Positions 1-11,490 are shown, counted from the stretch's first letter. The stretch is 60,000 nt of DNA from Adiantum capillus-veneris (GCA_014529385.2 CM043971.1:98475985-98535984); one strand, 5' to 3'. Numbers and translations: made by a program. The notes: generated by a model not told the origin, from the sequence alone.

Positions 1-2774
1 AAGAAGACGCACACAAGATATACTTTCACACCAGAGACTGATTCAGTCTATGTGGAACAGATCTATAGTAGGATGTGGGCAGCCGAGCCAGTATATACTG
101 TAGAGGAGATTACTTCTCAGCTAACAGAGATACTACATGGAGCAGCACAAGAGGCATACCCACATACTCAGCCTGATCAAAAAAGAGGATCTGGGAACAT
201 GCCTCAAAACAGTTGGTACGACGAGGAATGCAGAGAGACGAGAACCCAGGTCCAGAAAGAGCTTACACTTGGGACCATCACACATAAGCAGTCTCGGATT
301 GCTCTTCGGCGTATAGTACGTCGCAAGAAAAGGGCATTTTTAGCCAAACTAGAGAAGGATTTATATCAGCTCTTCTTGAGTCAGGACTCACATGAGGCCT
401 GGCGTTTATTTCACGAGCACTCATCGCCTCCGACAATTACTTCTCTTGAGATTTGGGGTCAATATGTAACATCATTATATATGGTATCTGGACAGCCTCC
501 ATTACCAGATCCGCTAGAGCCATGCCCTGCTACTAGTACTTTCTTTACTACGGAAATGGTGGAAAAAGCCATTGATAAGATGAAGACAAGAAGAGCATAT
601 GATCATGAGGGTCTAGTAGCAGAACATCTGATCCATGCAAGGGATTTACTTTCAGAAGTCCTTGCTCATCTGTTTAATCAGGTCATGTGTGAAGGATTAC
701 CTGAATCTTGGAAATTATCTACTATCGTACCTATTTTCAAGTTAGGGGATCCTATGATACCCGGGAACTACCGTACCATTATGGTGGGTCACACATTGAC
801 CCGACTGTATGCATCCATTCTGGAACAAAAATTGAGTAGATGGGCAGAGAATGAGGGCATAAGGGCAACAGGACAAGCTGGATTCAGGAGGGGTTATTCC
901 ACTCTAGATCATATTCTTACGCTCAGAGCCATTATTGAGGAAGGAAGAGCAAGAGGGAGAAGGATGTATTGTTGCTTTGTGAATTTTCGGAAAGATTTTG
1001 ATACAGTACCAAGGGCCAGATTGATGCGCAGAATGCAAGAGTTAGGGGTCCCCAAAGAGATTATCTGGGGGATCATGGCCTTATATGGGTCAGTAACTGG
1101 TTATGTACGTACTCCAAAATGGGATTCCGACATTGTTCATTCCACCGTTGGAGTAAAGCAGGGATGCCCATTGTCCCCTAGTTTATTTGGTATGTATATA
1201 GATGAGGTATCAGATTACATTGATAGAGAGGGTGACAGAGGTGCTCAGCTTGCAGGGTCATGGATCCCTTTGTTGTTGTATGCAGATGATATTGTATTGA
1301 TAGCAGAATCACCAGATGGAATGCAGAGGCAGTTAGATGCATTACATAAATTCGAGGAGGACAGCGGACTATCGGTGAATTTGGGTAAAACCAAAGTTAT
1401 GGTGTTTAACACCACACCGCAGTGGGTTAGGAGATCGGCACCTACATTTGCATATGGCTAGGATACAGTAGAGTACACAGATGCATACACATACCTTGGT
1501 GTGGTATTTGTAGGACCGAAGTTTACTCTTAAGAAAGCAGCGGAGGCTAGATTGTCCAGAGCCTCTGCGGCCTTGGGAGGGTTGGAGAGGATGTGTTCAC
1601 AAGTGCAATTTCAGGAACCATGAACAAAACTTTGTCTCTTTGATACTGTGGTGGCTTCGGCTATGCTTTATGGGGTCCAGATTTGGGGACCATCTGTGGA
1701 TCAGGATAATTGGAAGCTAATGGAGAGACATTTGGTATCTATGATTTCCCGAATGCTTAGAGCCAAGGCCTCCGTACCACACGCGATTATCTGAGCGGAA
1801 CTAGCTGCCCCTCCGATAGAAATTGAAGCTCTTACCAGATCAGTGTCCTTTATACATGGTTTGTGGGATACAAATAATTGCCGATATACTAGATTGGCCC
1901 TGGAATCCTCTCGACAATTAGCAATGAAAGGGGATACATCATGCTGGTATGCGCAACTGTCTTCGTGGTTTCAGAGACACGGGTTCAATATGGAAAGATT
2001 ACCCCCCTACAAATACTCTCTTGAGGCTCCATCACTGGAAATTACACGAACGGAGATTAATAAAATCATCCGTCAGGATCTTATACTGTTGGATACTAAG
2101 TCGACATGGGTAGACCCTACACAAGAATTGGGCACGAAGATGGCCGACTACAAAGAAAACTTCCTACAACTATCTGAAGATGGATTTGTGATTCACCCGA
2201 GCTACATGGATACCCACCTGTCTCATGGTTTGAGATGTGCTATTGGTCAAATTCGTACATCCTCACACCAGCTGGAAATTGAATTTGGCAGATTTAGGGG
2301 AATCCCACCTGAGAGCAGAATTTGCAAGTTATGGAGCCAGAGACAGAATTACACTACATATGCCATTGCACCGTATTCTATGAGATACGTGGGCATTTCC
2401 ATTGCCTATTTAAAGAAGGCTTTGGACCTCTAGATAGAGTCATGTAATACCAAGATCAAAGATGCTTAGGCTTGTACCTACTGGAAATACATCGGCACAT
2501 GGATAACCTAATGAGAAGACAAAAAGCACTACAGCCTCAGAGGCAGATCACAGATTTCTTCGGATCGAGAGAAGCAGGAGTGGAAGGAGAAGCAAGAGAC
2601 CAACAACCATCACAAAGGAGTACCCTCATCCATACCAAAGGCACCCTCATTGACAGGGCGATTGAGCTTAGGAAATCGAGACGACCACGACCGAGATGCA
2701 GAAGCACACTTCACCGAAGAAGACTACAACAAAGGATTAGAAGCATTCTAGCCAGACACCCAAAATGCTCCTAA
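1..2774 (+). pseudogene. LINE (non-LTR) reverse transcriptase ORF, 5' partial, decayed
   Basis: The frame is already open at base 1, so the start and any endonuclease domain lie outside the window. From base 52 the protein shows LINE reverse transcriptase motifs: the GNYRTI and TGQAGFRRGYST segments, motif A, the GVKQGCPLSP motif B and YADD at about codon 410. Motif A reads FVNFRKDFD: the catalytic Asp is Asn (codon at 982-984). The frame continues to about 2331 through three stops (1459-1461 TAG, 1621-1623 TGA, 1792-1794 TGA). It then shifts into the frame holding a C/H-rich stretch (ETELHYICHC) typical of LINE C-termini, a further TAA near 2442, and a basic tail to 2774. The copy cannot encode a working enzyme. 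The family assignment is secure; the LINE clade is not determined. Confidence 0.9.
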
Positions 2775-2960
2775 GAAGTTTATTTAATACTTTGTATTTA
2801 GTTTTTCACATTTATTTTCACACTTACACACTTTTCACACTTAGTACTTTAGTAATAAGGTACCCAGACTTTGTAACAGATTCACCACTTTTGTATCAGT
2901 TTGGTCTCATAGGTCATTCTGGCCTTTTTGAAGATGTTAATATAACATTTCATTTCATTT
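2775..2960 (+). mobile_element. LINE 3' UTR ending in a (CATTT)3 tail
   Basis: This AT-rich non-coding stretch follows the LINE ORF and ends in three exact CATTT units (2946-2960). LINEs commonly end in a simple-repeat or A-rich tail. The next base starts sequence homologous to the 3' end of an LTR (compare 4543-4619), so this is probably the insertion junction. The upstream target duplication would lie outside the window. Confidence 0.55.
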
Positions 2961-3035
2961 CTCTCTCGCATCTGCTGCTCAACACCACACCATGGCTATC
3001 CTCCGGCTCCACCCACCCTAGCTCAAGTTACAACA
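2961..3035 (+). repeat. 3' remnant of the 5' LTR of element D
   Basis: The 75 bases starting CTCTCTCGCATCTGC and ending TTACAACA match the end of the LTR at 4255-4619 almost base for base. The upstream part of this LTR is missing because the LINE abuts it inside the CT tract. It is followed at once by a tRNA primer site, confirming that it is a 5' LTR. Confidence 0.8.
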
Positions 3036-3037
3036 AC

Positions 3038-3049
3038 TAGTATCAGAGC
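3038..3049 (+). other. Primer-binding site of element D (initiator Met tRNA)
   Basis: TAGTATCAGAGC differs by one base from TGGTATCAGAGC, the usual plant retrotransposon site complementary to the 3' end of initiator methionine tRNA. It lies two bases after the LTR end. Confidence 0.75.
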
Positions 3050-4243
3050 TTTGGCTCAAACCTCGGCTCTCGACTCAACACAGTGCGGGTACAGCCGCTT
3101 AGAGAAGGGAAGCATGCGCAGTCGACTTGCAGGGAATTGATCAGACCTGGCATCATTCATTTCGCCCTGGCTATGTGGTGAACTTTCGACATACCAGCAA
3201 GCCCTGGTTCGGCCTTCTTAGCCTGCTGCAAGCCAAGCTCTCCATCGACGCCCTGTTTCGCCTGCTCTGCAAATAACTCATTTTTTTTGTTGTGTTTTAT
3301 TGTGATTTTCACATTGCAAGAAAAGGGCCACCCAATTTGGTCTTGAACGTCCTATCCAAGCAGGCGGGCAACATCAAGACTATTGTGCTCGGTTGCATAT
3401 TGAAACACAGGCCCGCAGGCCCTGGTTGGTGGTGACAGTAGAGTTTTTCAAAACGCCTACCGAGGCAATTTTTCGCAAGGCTTGGTCTAAGGTGCATGCA
3501 ACCCGTTCAAGAGCATTTTAAAATGCTATGTGAAGTACCTTGTCAACAAGATCAAGCCAACTTCAAGGATTTGAACGAGAAACATTTCAACACAATAATA
3601 AAGGTTCCTATGACTATATGGATGTGTGTAGCAGATAAAGGGCTATCTAGTACTCGAGAAATCAACTCGATGGAGATTGTTCCAATACATGTTGATCTAA
3701 GGAAGATGCAAAACATCCATAAGACAACCTTTTGCTTTGAGAACCAAGAGGTACATCAAAAGATGCTTCGAGACTACAGTACAAGTTTTTAAAACTATTT
3801 TTTGTCACTTTTGGTGTCATAGAGCTGTCCTCTTTTGTCTATTATGAAAACCATCATAAACTTTCCAGTCAAATCCTCTTTTTACTTCATCATATGTCAG
3901 TCATGCCATGATAACAAAACTTTGTACGGGTTAGACACTGCCACCACACAGATAAGTGGTAAGACCTCCCAATTTTTTGTCAGTTCTCAGCCTGTTTTTA
4001 TCGCTTCTCATGAGGTTACTGGGTACACCATAAACCCAAGGTTTGGCAGTGAACCAAAAACTCCAATATTTTTTGGTAGCTACATATTTAGCCTACTCCC
4101 TATCTGTTCAAGGGGGGGTTACTGATCTAGCACCAGGTTATGGATAAACCAAAAATCCTTGGTTGTGAGAAAACCTAAAACTCACGGTTGACGAGTATAC
4201 CAAAAACTCAAGGTATCATGAGTTGCTTGTCCAGTTCGGGCTT
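3050..4243 (+). mobile_element. Internal region of small non-autonomous LTR element D
   Basis: About 1.2 kb separates primer site and polypurine tract, far too short for gag-pol. No reverse transcriptase, integrase or protease motif was found. Two short ORFs (3496-3792, 98 codons; 3835-4125, 96 codons) have no recognisable domain and may be chance or remnants. A second purine run at 4108-4118 resembles a duplicate polypurine tract. The element resembles a TRIM or LARD derivative of a copia-type parent, judged from its primer site. Confidence 0.6.
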
Positions 4244-4253
4244 GAGGGGGGGA
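4244..4253 (+). other. Polypurine tract of element D
   Basis: The run GAGGGGGGGA lies immediately before the TGTTGG start of the 3' LTR, the normal position of the plus-strand priming tract. Confidence 0.75.
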
Positions 4254-4254
4254 T

Positions 4255-4467
4255 TGTTGGGTTTCCAAGCCCTAGATTAGTTTAGTGTGAACCCGTGGGA
4301 ATAATATCCTATGGCATGCAAATACTTTTAGTTAGGAGCCACTCCACAAGTGGAGTTTGCATGGTTTTTGCATGAAAAGTTTAGCCTCCAAATGTAAAAG
4401 GATTTCTACTCAATCAATAGCAATAGAATAGCGTTATTTTTTTGTTGCATATCTGTGTCGAATCTCT

Positions 4468-4555
<88 letters not shown>

Positions 4556-4619
4556 CTGCTGCTCAGCACCACACCATGGATATCCTCCGGCTCCACCCGC
4601 CCTAGCTCAAGTTACAACA
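4255..4619 (+). repeat. 3' LTR of element D
   Basis: The repeat starts TGTTG and ends CAACA, a 5-bp terminal inversion. It follows a polypurine tract and shares its last ~75 bases with 2961-3035. A (CT)41 tract occupies 4469-4550. The bases after it (TTGTTGATGTGGC) align with the matching position in the other LTR copy of element C (around 9945-9960), so D seems to have inserted into the 3' LTR of C. Confidence 0.85.
4469..4550 (+). repeat. (CT)41 microsatellite inside LTR of D
   Basis: An uninterrupted run of about 41 CT units lies inside the LTR. Long SLSLSL or RERERE reading frames across it are artefacts. Confidence 0.98.
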
Positions 4620-5764
4620 TTGTTGATGTGGCAGCCCGGTCGTCGACATGCCTTGTTCCGCACGTGAGCGCTACTGAAAAGGGGCACTAGAGCACGGAGA
4701 GCAAACTCCACTTCATGCCCGTCTCCGTCTGAGGCCCATGCAGGCCGCTGCGTGCCATTTCATCCCTGCGTAGCTGCCGCTCACTGCCTGCAGCCTCCCA
4801 TTTCCCTCTTTTTCTTGGCTTCACACACCCCTAAGGGTTTAATTGGGCGGGAGGCCATTTAATTAATGTGGGCGGCCGGTCTAAGTGGGCTATGTTGGGT
4901 GTCCTTTAGATTATGGCCCTTGGGCACTACACTTGGGCACCACACATGGCATACATATCAGCCAAGGCAATGCCTTGCATGACACCCTTCCTCCAGTAGC
5001 GATTGACTAATATCATCATGAATTTGATGCCCATATCATCTTGCATGGTGCCGCTTGCCTTCAAGATACAAGTGTACATAATTGCATTTGGAGAGTTGTC
5101 CCATCTTGCATTTGTCTAGCTTCCTTGCCCTGCCTTTGTTGGGTTTATCCCGCAATCATTGCATTCCAAGAGATGACATTTCGAACACGAGACTCCTCAA
5201 AGCAATTACTGCTCATGCACTCCAAACCTGGACGAAAGAAAAAAACTCCCAAATGGCACACCGACCGAGCCGTCCGGACTGGTACAGAACCGGCCCCTGG
5301 TGAATCTTCAACGGCCAATATCTTGGCAACCGGAACTGCGATCACTGATCTGAAAAGACCAACAGGCTCCACAAAGTGAGCACTTGAGGCCCATGCATTT
5401 ATTTCATTTTTGTGACCTCAGTTGCAGTTGCCCAATCTGGTACGGATCTGCAATCGACTTAAACTTCAAACTGCCAAAACTTCTTCACCGTATCTCCAAT
5501 CGACGATCCATAAAGATAGGCCGGTAGATCACTTCAAGCACTACAATTCTGGATCATAATCTTCCATATGTGCTCACTTCAAGCATACTCTTTTTTAGCA
5601 TCATTAAGGCATCTATTGGCCCTTTTAAGACGCATTTGGCATACATTAATCATTAAACTTGGCCTGTTAATAAGCCTTGATCACTGCTGACTAAATGTGT
5701 AGGCTTCAAAGAAGCTTAGCTCTCATTTCTTTGCTCTTTTTTCGATCCTGGAAACGGAGCTGCA
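4620..5764 (-). repeat. 3' LTR of element C (partial, minus orientation)
   Basis: The stretch 5281-5764 is a close direct repeat of 10770-11252, and 4624-5280 is a more diverged match to 9951-10770. Read on the minus strand it begins TGCAGCTCC after a purine-rich tract, as a 3' LTR should. The far end is cut at about 4620 by element D, so the rest of this LTR presumably lies left of the window. It contains PPR-derived scraps, annotated separately. Confidence 0.7.
4940..5190 (-). pseudogene. PPR (PLS-type) gene scraps inside LTR of C
   Basis: On the minus strand, 5150-5190 reads RNVISWNAMIAG, the signature of plant PLS-class pentatricopeptide repeat proteins, followed by a stop. Around 4945-4985 a second scrap reads LADMYAMC, resembling the common ALIDMYAKCG motif. 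PPR proteins bind organellar RNA. These pieces are isolated, out of frame with each other and within a retrotransposon LTR, so they are relics rather than a gene. Confidence 0.65.
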
Positions 5765-5769
5765 CGACA

Positions 5770-5781
5770 TCCACCCCCTCT
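5770..5781 (-). other. Polypurine tract of element C
   Basis: The minus strand reads AGAGGGGGTGGA a few bases before the TGCAGC start of the 3' LTR. This fits a minus-strand LTR element with 3' LTR at 4620-5764. Confidence 0.6.
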
Positions 5782-6330
5782 GAACCTGCATAGCCTCCGG
5801 TCTGTGCCAACTGCACTTCAATCTGTATCTGCTCTAGGTACCTTAAGCTCTTTGCTATCACCAGACTCACATAACTGGTAAAGGTATGAAAGCTAATATA
5901 AGGCTTATACCCTATCATCAATGTTCTAGCTTAATCATTAGGTAGCTGCCCATGAAAATTCTTTGAACCGTATCTGCCGTATCTCCAAAGCATGAAATAA
6001 TGGAAAACCTATTTAGTGAACCCCACCAGACTCAAGTGCTTCAGTCAATGATGCACACGGCTTGACCATTAAGCTCGCTTTAGGGAACCCTGCCAAGCTC
6101 AAGTATGCCTTACTTTGTCTGCACATGGAATGGCCGTCAAGTCCTTTACTTCAAGTTCTGGTAGCAAAACCAACTCAAAAAAATGTGAAGATACTTCATC
6201 AGTTGTCCAAAGAAGTCAACTGGAAGCTAGCCATGTAATCTTATTGAATGCATAACCAAAAACTCTGCTGACTTAGCTTAATCTAGAAATCAAAACCTTG
6301 TACCATGCAACCTGCTACAACAGATAACTG
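5782..6330 (-). other. 3' untranslated region of element C
   Basis: About 550 bases lie between the end of the gag-DPGG ORF and the polypurine tract. I see no coding signal, repeat or pol remnant in it, which is why C is called gag-only. Confidence 0.5.
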
Positions 6331-8494
6331 TTACTCTTGAATCTGCAGCTTGCACTTTAGTAGTCCCCCAGGATCAAACGGATAATACAAGAATTTCCAA
6401 TGTGTAGAGCATAAACATAAATTTACCCACGAATCTTCATGAAAACCACCTGGATCATATGGCATATAAGTCAATTGCCCCAGACCATGCATATATCTGT
6501 CACCTCCCGGGTCAAAAGCTAGCTCAAAATCCCCTACATCATAGGGTAACATCAGATCCCATATAGCATCAGGTAACACTAGATACTGCCATATTCCCTG
6601 TGCAGCTGTCTCATCCAGTTGTTGATCATCAATCACAGGTATAAGCATTGGCAGTGCACCTTCACTCTCACTAGTATTGAAATCCCAATCATGCATATAT
6701 GGATACATCAAGTCTCTAGAAAATCTATCTTCATTAGGCTTGCAAGATGCATCTGAAAACAATCCTCTATCTTGTAGAGGCTCAAAATCAAGTAAAGCAT
6801 CATCCAACAACCGCATAAGGTCATCATCAGCTGCATCTAAACAAACTTGCTCATACATGACTCTAGATTGATTGGTATCCTTAGCATCTATATTTGAGAA
6901 CCCTTCCAAAGCTTCGTCCAATAAGCACATAAGGTCAAGGTCCACCACTTCAGAAGATTCCTTCATCTTGCACATCTCAGGCTACTGTAAACTAAGATTT
7001 CCACATGTGACATGCATACTAAATACATTTGCTGTAAACTGCTCTGTATGTCTTTCACCCTCATCCAAATATCTTTGCACTTCCGTAGCACAAAGTTTAG
7101 CATGCACATTGAAAATTTCATCTACTACCCTGTCTGTATCATTGGCACAATGAAACCAATCATATTCAACAACAAGAGATTGCACTTCAATATGCACCCC
7201 CTCTAAATCAACATCATCAAGTTCATGATCATTTTGCCATATCGGTAGCTCTAGGTCACAAAAACTTGTCAAAGAAGGAGTCTGCACCCTCTCTGATTCA
7301 TCATCATCACATTCAAGATCAGTTTCCCACTTTGGTAGCTCGGCTTCACAACAACTTGTCGATGAAGGAGTCTGCACCCCCTCTAAATCAACATTTTGTA
7401 GACCTTCAAGCACATACTCTTGCTTAACCAAGTCCTCAAAATCTGGTACACCCAAATTTGGCAAATCTGGTATAGCCAAACCCATGGTCCTGCTTCTCTC
7501 AACAGCAGTAGCCTTGCTTTGACCTATAACATCTGTATCATTAATCAACTCTGTGGCAAAATTTATACCAATATCTTCAATCAGATCTATGGTAGAATCT
7601 GTACCCAAAAAAAATTGTAGTAATTTTGAGTGAGTCTCAAAAGTATCAGTTGTAACCGAATCTTCATGCATGTCTTCTTGAATATGGTTGCACTCATTCA
7701 CCTGCACAATTTCTTCTTGAGCTCTAGCCACTTCATTGTTCCCTGATTTCTTTTCCTCCTGTATTGCATTTATAAGTTCTTTACAAATTTGACCCTGTGT
7801 ATCCTGAAACGTATCTTGAACTGCATGTGTAGATTCTTTGCAAAATTCACCATGTGTATCTTGAAGCTGTAAAGCATCACCCTCAAAGACTTCTACTTCA
7901 TGCAAGGCATATGCTAAACCCAACTTTTTATACACAGCTTTAACTATGTCATCATCACTAGCATGTAAGAAGGTAGCATCTTGTACAAATACACTCATCA
8001 ATTACACCTTCTAACTTTGAACGTACTTGTCCTCGGATATCTGCGTAGTTTGGTAGACTTGGACTCTGTTCTTGATAGCTTTTGTAATGCTTATAGCTTA
8101 CCTGTACAATAGCTTCTTTGAAATACTCCCCATCGTCGTTGCAGGCTTTGGTAACTTCTTGAATCTGCTCCTTCAAATGTGAACTCACTAACTACTTAAA
8201 AGATCTGATCATTAACTCTTCAGGTATTCCTCTTACCTTGGTTTCCAACTCATAGCACTCTAGGTAGCCCTCTGGATCGTATCCATCAAAGACTTGTCTC
8301 TTGTCGTATACTGCATTTAAAGCTGCATCCAAAGCTTCATCCATTTGATTTTTCTTCTTTACGGTCTCCATTTCAAGCAGAGATCCCTTAACCAATTGAA
8401 GCATCTTCAAAAAATCTGGAACTGTTGACTTATGATCAAAATCGTTTGCACTTAGCTCTGCAATCATCTTCATCATCTGCTCTAAATTCTCCAT
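6331..8494 (-). pseudogene. gag plus long acidic DPGG-tail ORF of element C
   Basis: Reading starts at 8494 (ATG). The first ~100 codons resemble the start of a retrotransposon gag (FDGYDPEGYLECYE). A TAG at 8192-8194 interrupts the frame, which continues to 7958. A frameshift near 7990 moves into the next frame (from 8001), with another TAG at 6982-6984 before the end at 6331. The second half is highly acidic and internally repetitive: two copies around VQTPS..TS.C, two around DLM.LLD.AL, and near the C-terminus three [FY]DPGG motifs. No protease, reverse transcriptase or integrase follows. The element A ORF has the same design (gag, acidic region, terminal PFDPGG). The function of the acidic tail is unknown. 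Confidence 0.75.
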
Positions 8495-8565
8495 CTTTAC
8501 CTCCCACCCCGGTTCGTTTCACGTTGGGTTCACCAAAGATGTCAGGGGATATGTGTTCGAAACGT

Positions 8566-8582
8566 GAGCCCGGCAGGCGCCA
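8566..8582 (-). other. Probable primer-binding site of element C
   Basis: The minus strand reads TGGCGCCTGCCGGGCTC, close to the TGGCGCCGTTGCCGGGGA site used by many plant Ty3/gypsy elements (Asp tRNA), with a few bases missing. It lies about 70 bases before the gag ATG at 8494 and just inside the inferred LTR end. Confidence 0.5.
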
Positions 8583-9012
8583 AGCCTCTGGCTGTGAGAG
8601 CTGTGAAATCTCGAGAGAGAGAACAAGAACAACTGATGCAACTGACTCTGGAAATCACCATACCCTTCAATTAATTGATTAATGCTTTGAGTACAACTCA
8701 AATCTTAGCCAAGACGGACTGTTAACAACACCATCACTTGGATCATTTGCTAACTATGAGTTTAAGCTCCCATTTACAAGATTAACCGGGCCGTTAACGA
8801 CACCGGGCTTAACAGAATGTTAAACCAATCTCTAGCTGATGATGGTGATGGAAATTTTCTTCTACCGCTTTATCTGCTTCAAGTCCCGTTAGATTCTACA
8901 AGCTTTATTTAAGTTTACTGTGTCGGTCATCATGCTTCAATTATTTTTTACTGTCCTGCTTTGTGTGCTTTGCCTTGCCTTAATTGCCGCTCTTCTTTTG
9001 CTAGACGAGGAC

Positions 9013-9136
<124 letters not shown>

Positions 9137-9877
9137 CTCTTCTTCTTCTTCATGCTTTGGTCATCCAAGCTCTCCCTTCATCGGCTTCAAGCCTTGAGCT
9201 TAGTCTCCTAGTGGAGAGAAAGAGCGCCTTGAGCTTCCTCACTTACTCCTTGCTCCCCTCTTCTCTATCTTATGCACGAGAGAAAGAGAGCTTAAATTTA
9301 CTTTGTTTGTTAGAGCCCTCTCTCGAGAGCCTTGCTTCGAGACTTGGCTCCGAGAGCCCTTCCTTTTGTATCTATCGGAGAGTGAGAGGAAGCTAGCCGA
9401 GGATGAGAGAACGAGAGAGATCTTGAGAGAGCTTTGCCTTGGTCAAGCCTTTCTCCGCCTTCCTCACCAAGCCAACTCGTTCAACTTACCTTTTTCATGC
9501 CAAGGACGAGAGAGAGAGAGAGATATCTTGCTTCACCTTCTCCCCTCGAGCTCACGGCTCTTCCTTGCTCCTTTCCACCTCCCTTCATAACCCTCCTTGC
9601 CTTCGCTTCTCTTTCCCTTTGGTAGATTGAGCACAAGAGAGAGATAAAGAAATCTCTTTGCCCTCCCTTGCTTTGTCGGCTTCCCTGTCTTCTTTTGCTC
9701 TGAGCGCCTTGCTTCTCAAGCACGAGAGAAAGAGCGCCTTGCTTGCTCGAGAATGAGGGAGAGAGCACTTCTCCTGCAAGCTTGAGAGCACTCTTCGTTT
9801 TTTCCCTTCTTGCTTTCGATCTTCCAACTTCTTCTCACATTCTCACAACCCTCTCCCTTCATGCAAACAAAAATCCT

Positions 9878-9886
9878 CTATTTATA
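9878..9886 (-). promoter_or_regulatory. TATA box of element C LTR
   Basis: The minus strand reads TATAAATAG in a GC-balanced context inside the LTR, about 1.4 kb from its start. It is a plausible LTR promoter; no transcription data are available. Confidence 0.45.
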
Positions 9887-9894
9887 ACCCCCTC

Positions 9895-9933
9895 CCTCCC
9901 TTAGCAACGACGGCGCCGTCATTGCTAGGGAGG
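9895..9933. repeat. 39-bp near-perfect palindrome in LTR of C
   Basis: Left arm CCTCCCTTAGCAACGACGGC pairs with right arm GCCGTCATTGCTAGGGAGG with one bulge and one mismatch and no loop. It sits just upstream (minus strand) of the LTR TATA box. Confidence 0.85.
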
Positions 9934-10302
9934 CAAAAAAAATGCTTTTATGATGTGGCATGGCCGGATCCCAACCAACACAGAATTCACTGCAAATCGG
10001 ACTGAATGGGTTCGCCCCACTACGCCGAGCATTTTTCATCTCTTGGTGGACGTCATTAGAGCAGCACAGTTCACGGTGCGAGCTCATCTCTCCTGCAGTG
10101 TTGCCGCGGTGTCTACTCACGCCATTGCCCATTTCTTGGTTCACATTACCCTTTTACAATAGGGTGGACATTCAATTGGCTTGGGTGGGCGTCCTTTTCC
10201 TTAGTGGGCGGCCATAGTGCCTCTTAATTGGGTGGGCGGCCTTTGATGAGCCTTTGGGCGGCCAATTTTTTTTGAGCTTGGGTGGGTGCCCTTTACACCC
10301 CA

Positions 10303-10670
10303 TTTGGCATACATACCGACTAAAGCATTGCTAATCAGTATATCTTCTTTCATTGGGCGGCCACATTGGACGGGCATTGGCGTACATGCTGGCCAAGGCA
10401 ATGCAGTAGGCATCAAATCTGGCGTACATATCGATTAAAGCATCACCAAACACCACATTCTCTCTAGCAGGCCACAATTGTGTTAGCATTTTCTCGCAAT
10501 CATTGCATTCCAAGAGATGAAATTCCGATCACAAAGCTCTTTAAGCACTTTTGTACTTTATGAGAAGTACACCACATTTGGCGTACATGTAAACTGTCGT
10601 AGTGTTGCTGCTGCTAGCAATATACCATGCTATCAATGCCCTGCAAGAGATAACATTTTGGACAAGATTC
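10303..10670 (-). pseudogene. Multiple PPR scraps inside 5' LTR of C
   Basis: On the minus strand I read, in different frames: QNVISCRALIAWY (~10625-10665), VYMYAKCG (~10570-10600), RNFISWNAMIA (~10483-10517), VVFGDALIDMYARF (~10407-10455), ALASMYANA (~10370-10400) and DILISNALVGMYAKWG (~10303-10350). These are the two conserved phrases of PLS-class PPR proteins, repeated and degraded. The equivalent region of the other LTR (4940-5190) keeps some of them, so the sequence was part of the LTR before integration. Confidence 0.7.
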
Positions 10671-11252
10671 TCCTCTAGCACTTCCTCTATTGCATTCCAA
10701 AACGCGGTCGAGAGCCAAAAACGCCCAGATGGCACTTCGATCGAGCGGACCAGACTAGTGAGTAACCCTAGTGCGGAACCGGTCCCCAGTAAATCTTTAA
10801 CGGCCAATAACTTGGCAACTGAAACTCTGATCGCTGATCTGAAAAGAACGATCGCTCCACAAAGTGAGCACTTCAAGCCCATGCATTCATTTCAATTCTG
10901 CTCCCTCGGCTGCAGTTGCCCAATCCGGTACAGATCTGTAATTGACTCAAACTTCAAACTGCCATAACTTTTGCACCATAGCTCCAATTGACCAGCCGTA
11001 AAGATAGGCCAATAGATCACTTCAAGCACTACAATTCTAGATCATAATCTCCCATCTGTGCTCACTTCAAGCATACTCATTTTTGGCATCATTAAGGCAT
11101 CTGTTGGCCCTTTTAAGCCGCATCTGACATACATTAATCATTAAGCTTGGCATGTTAACAAGCCTTGATCACTACTCAATAAATGTGTAGGCTTCAAAGA
11201 AGCTTAGCTCGCATTTCTTTGCTCTTTTTCCGATCCTGGAAGCGGAGCTGTA

Positions 11253-11490
11253 AAACAACGGCCTCTTGCCTTCGTTGAACTACCAGCATATATGCATCTC
11301 CATGACTAGCACCATCGAGAGATTTACGTCGAATTTCTTCAGGGAGCAACGCATTTGTGACATCATTGAACACTAACTTGCCATTCGGAGCTGAATTGCT
11401 AATGGTTGTGCAAAAGATGTCCCATGAACTGGATAGAGAGCATAACAAGAATATAGACTTGAGTTCATCGTCAAACTCCTTAAAGCCCTA
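11253..11490 (-). pseudogene. Ty1/copia gag fragment
   Basis: The minus strand encodes a stretch typical of the copia gag (UBN2-type) domain: EFDDELKSIFLL, then SSSWDIF, TTISNSAPNGKLVF and ALLPEEIRRKS. It ends at the outer edge of the element C LTR, so C probably inserted into a copia element. Reading then runs on into the LTR, which gives an artificial C-terminus. Confidence 0.75.

Noticed and set aside
4414-4690. ORFs encoding SLSLSL or RERERE runs over the (CT)n tract
   Set aside because: Dinucleotide repeats are open in several frames; not genes. The same holds at 8920-9396, 36439-36657, 40602-40963, 42157-42519 and 55187-55485.
5706-5921. Identical C-terminus in two minus ORFs (5706-5921 and 11194-11448)
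   Set aside because: Looked like a shared exon, but it is reading-through into the repeated LTR start of element C.
11253-11257. Target duplication of element C (AAACA against sequence near 4619)
   Set aside because: The left end of C lies outside the window behind element D, so no pair can be compared.
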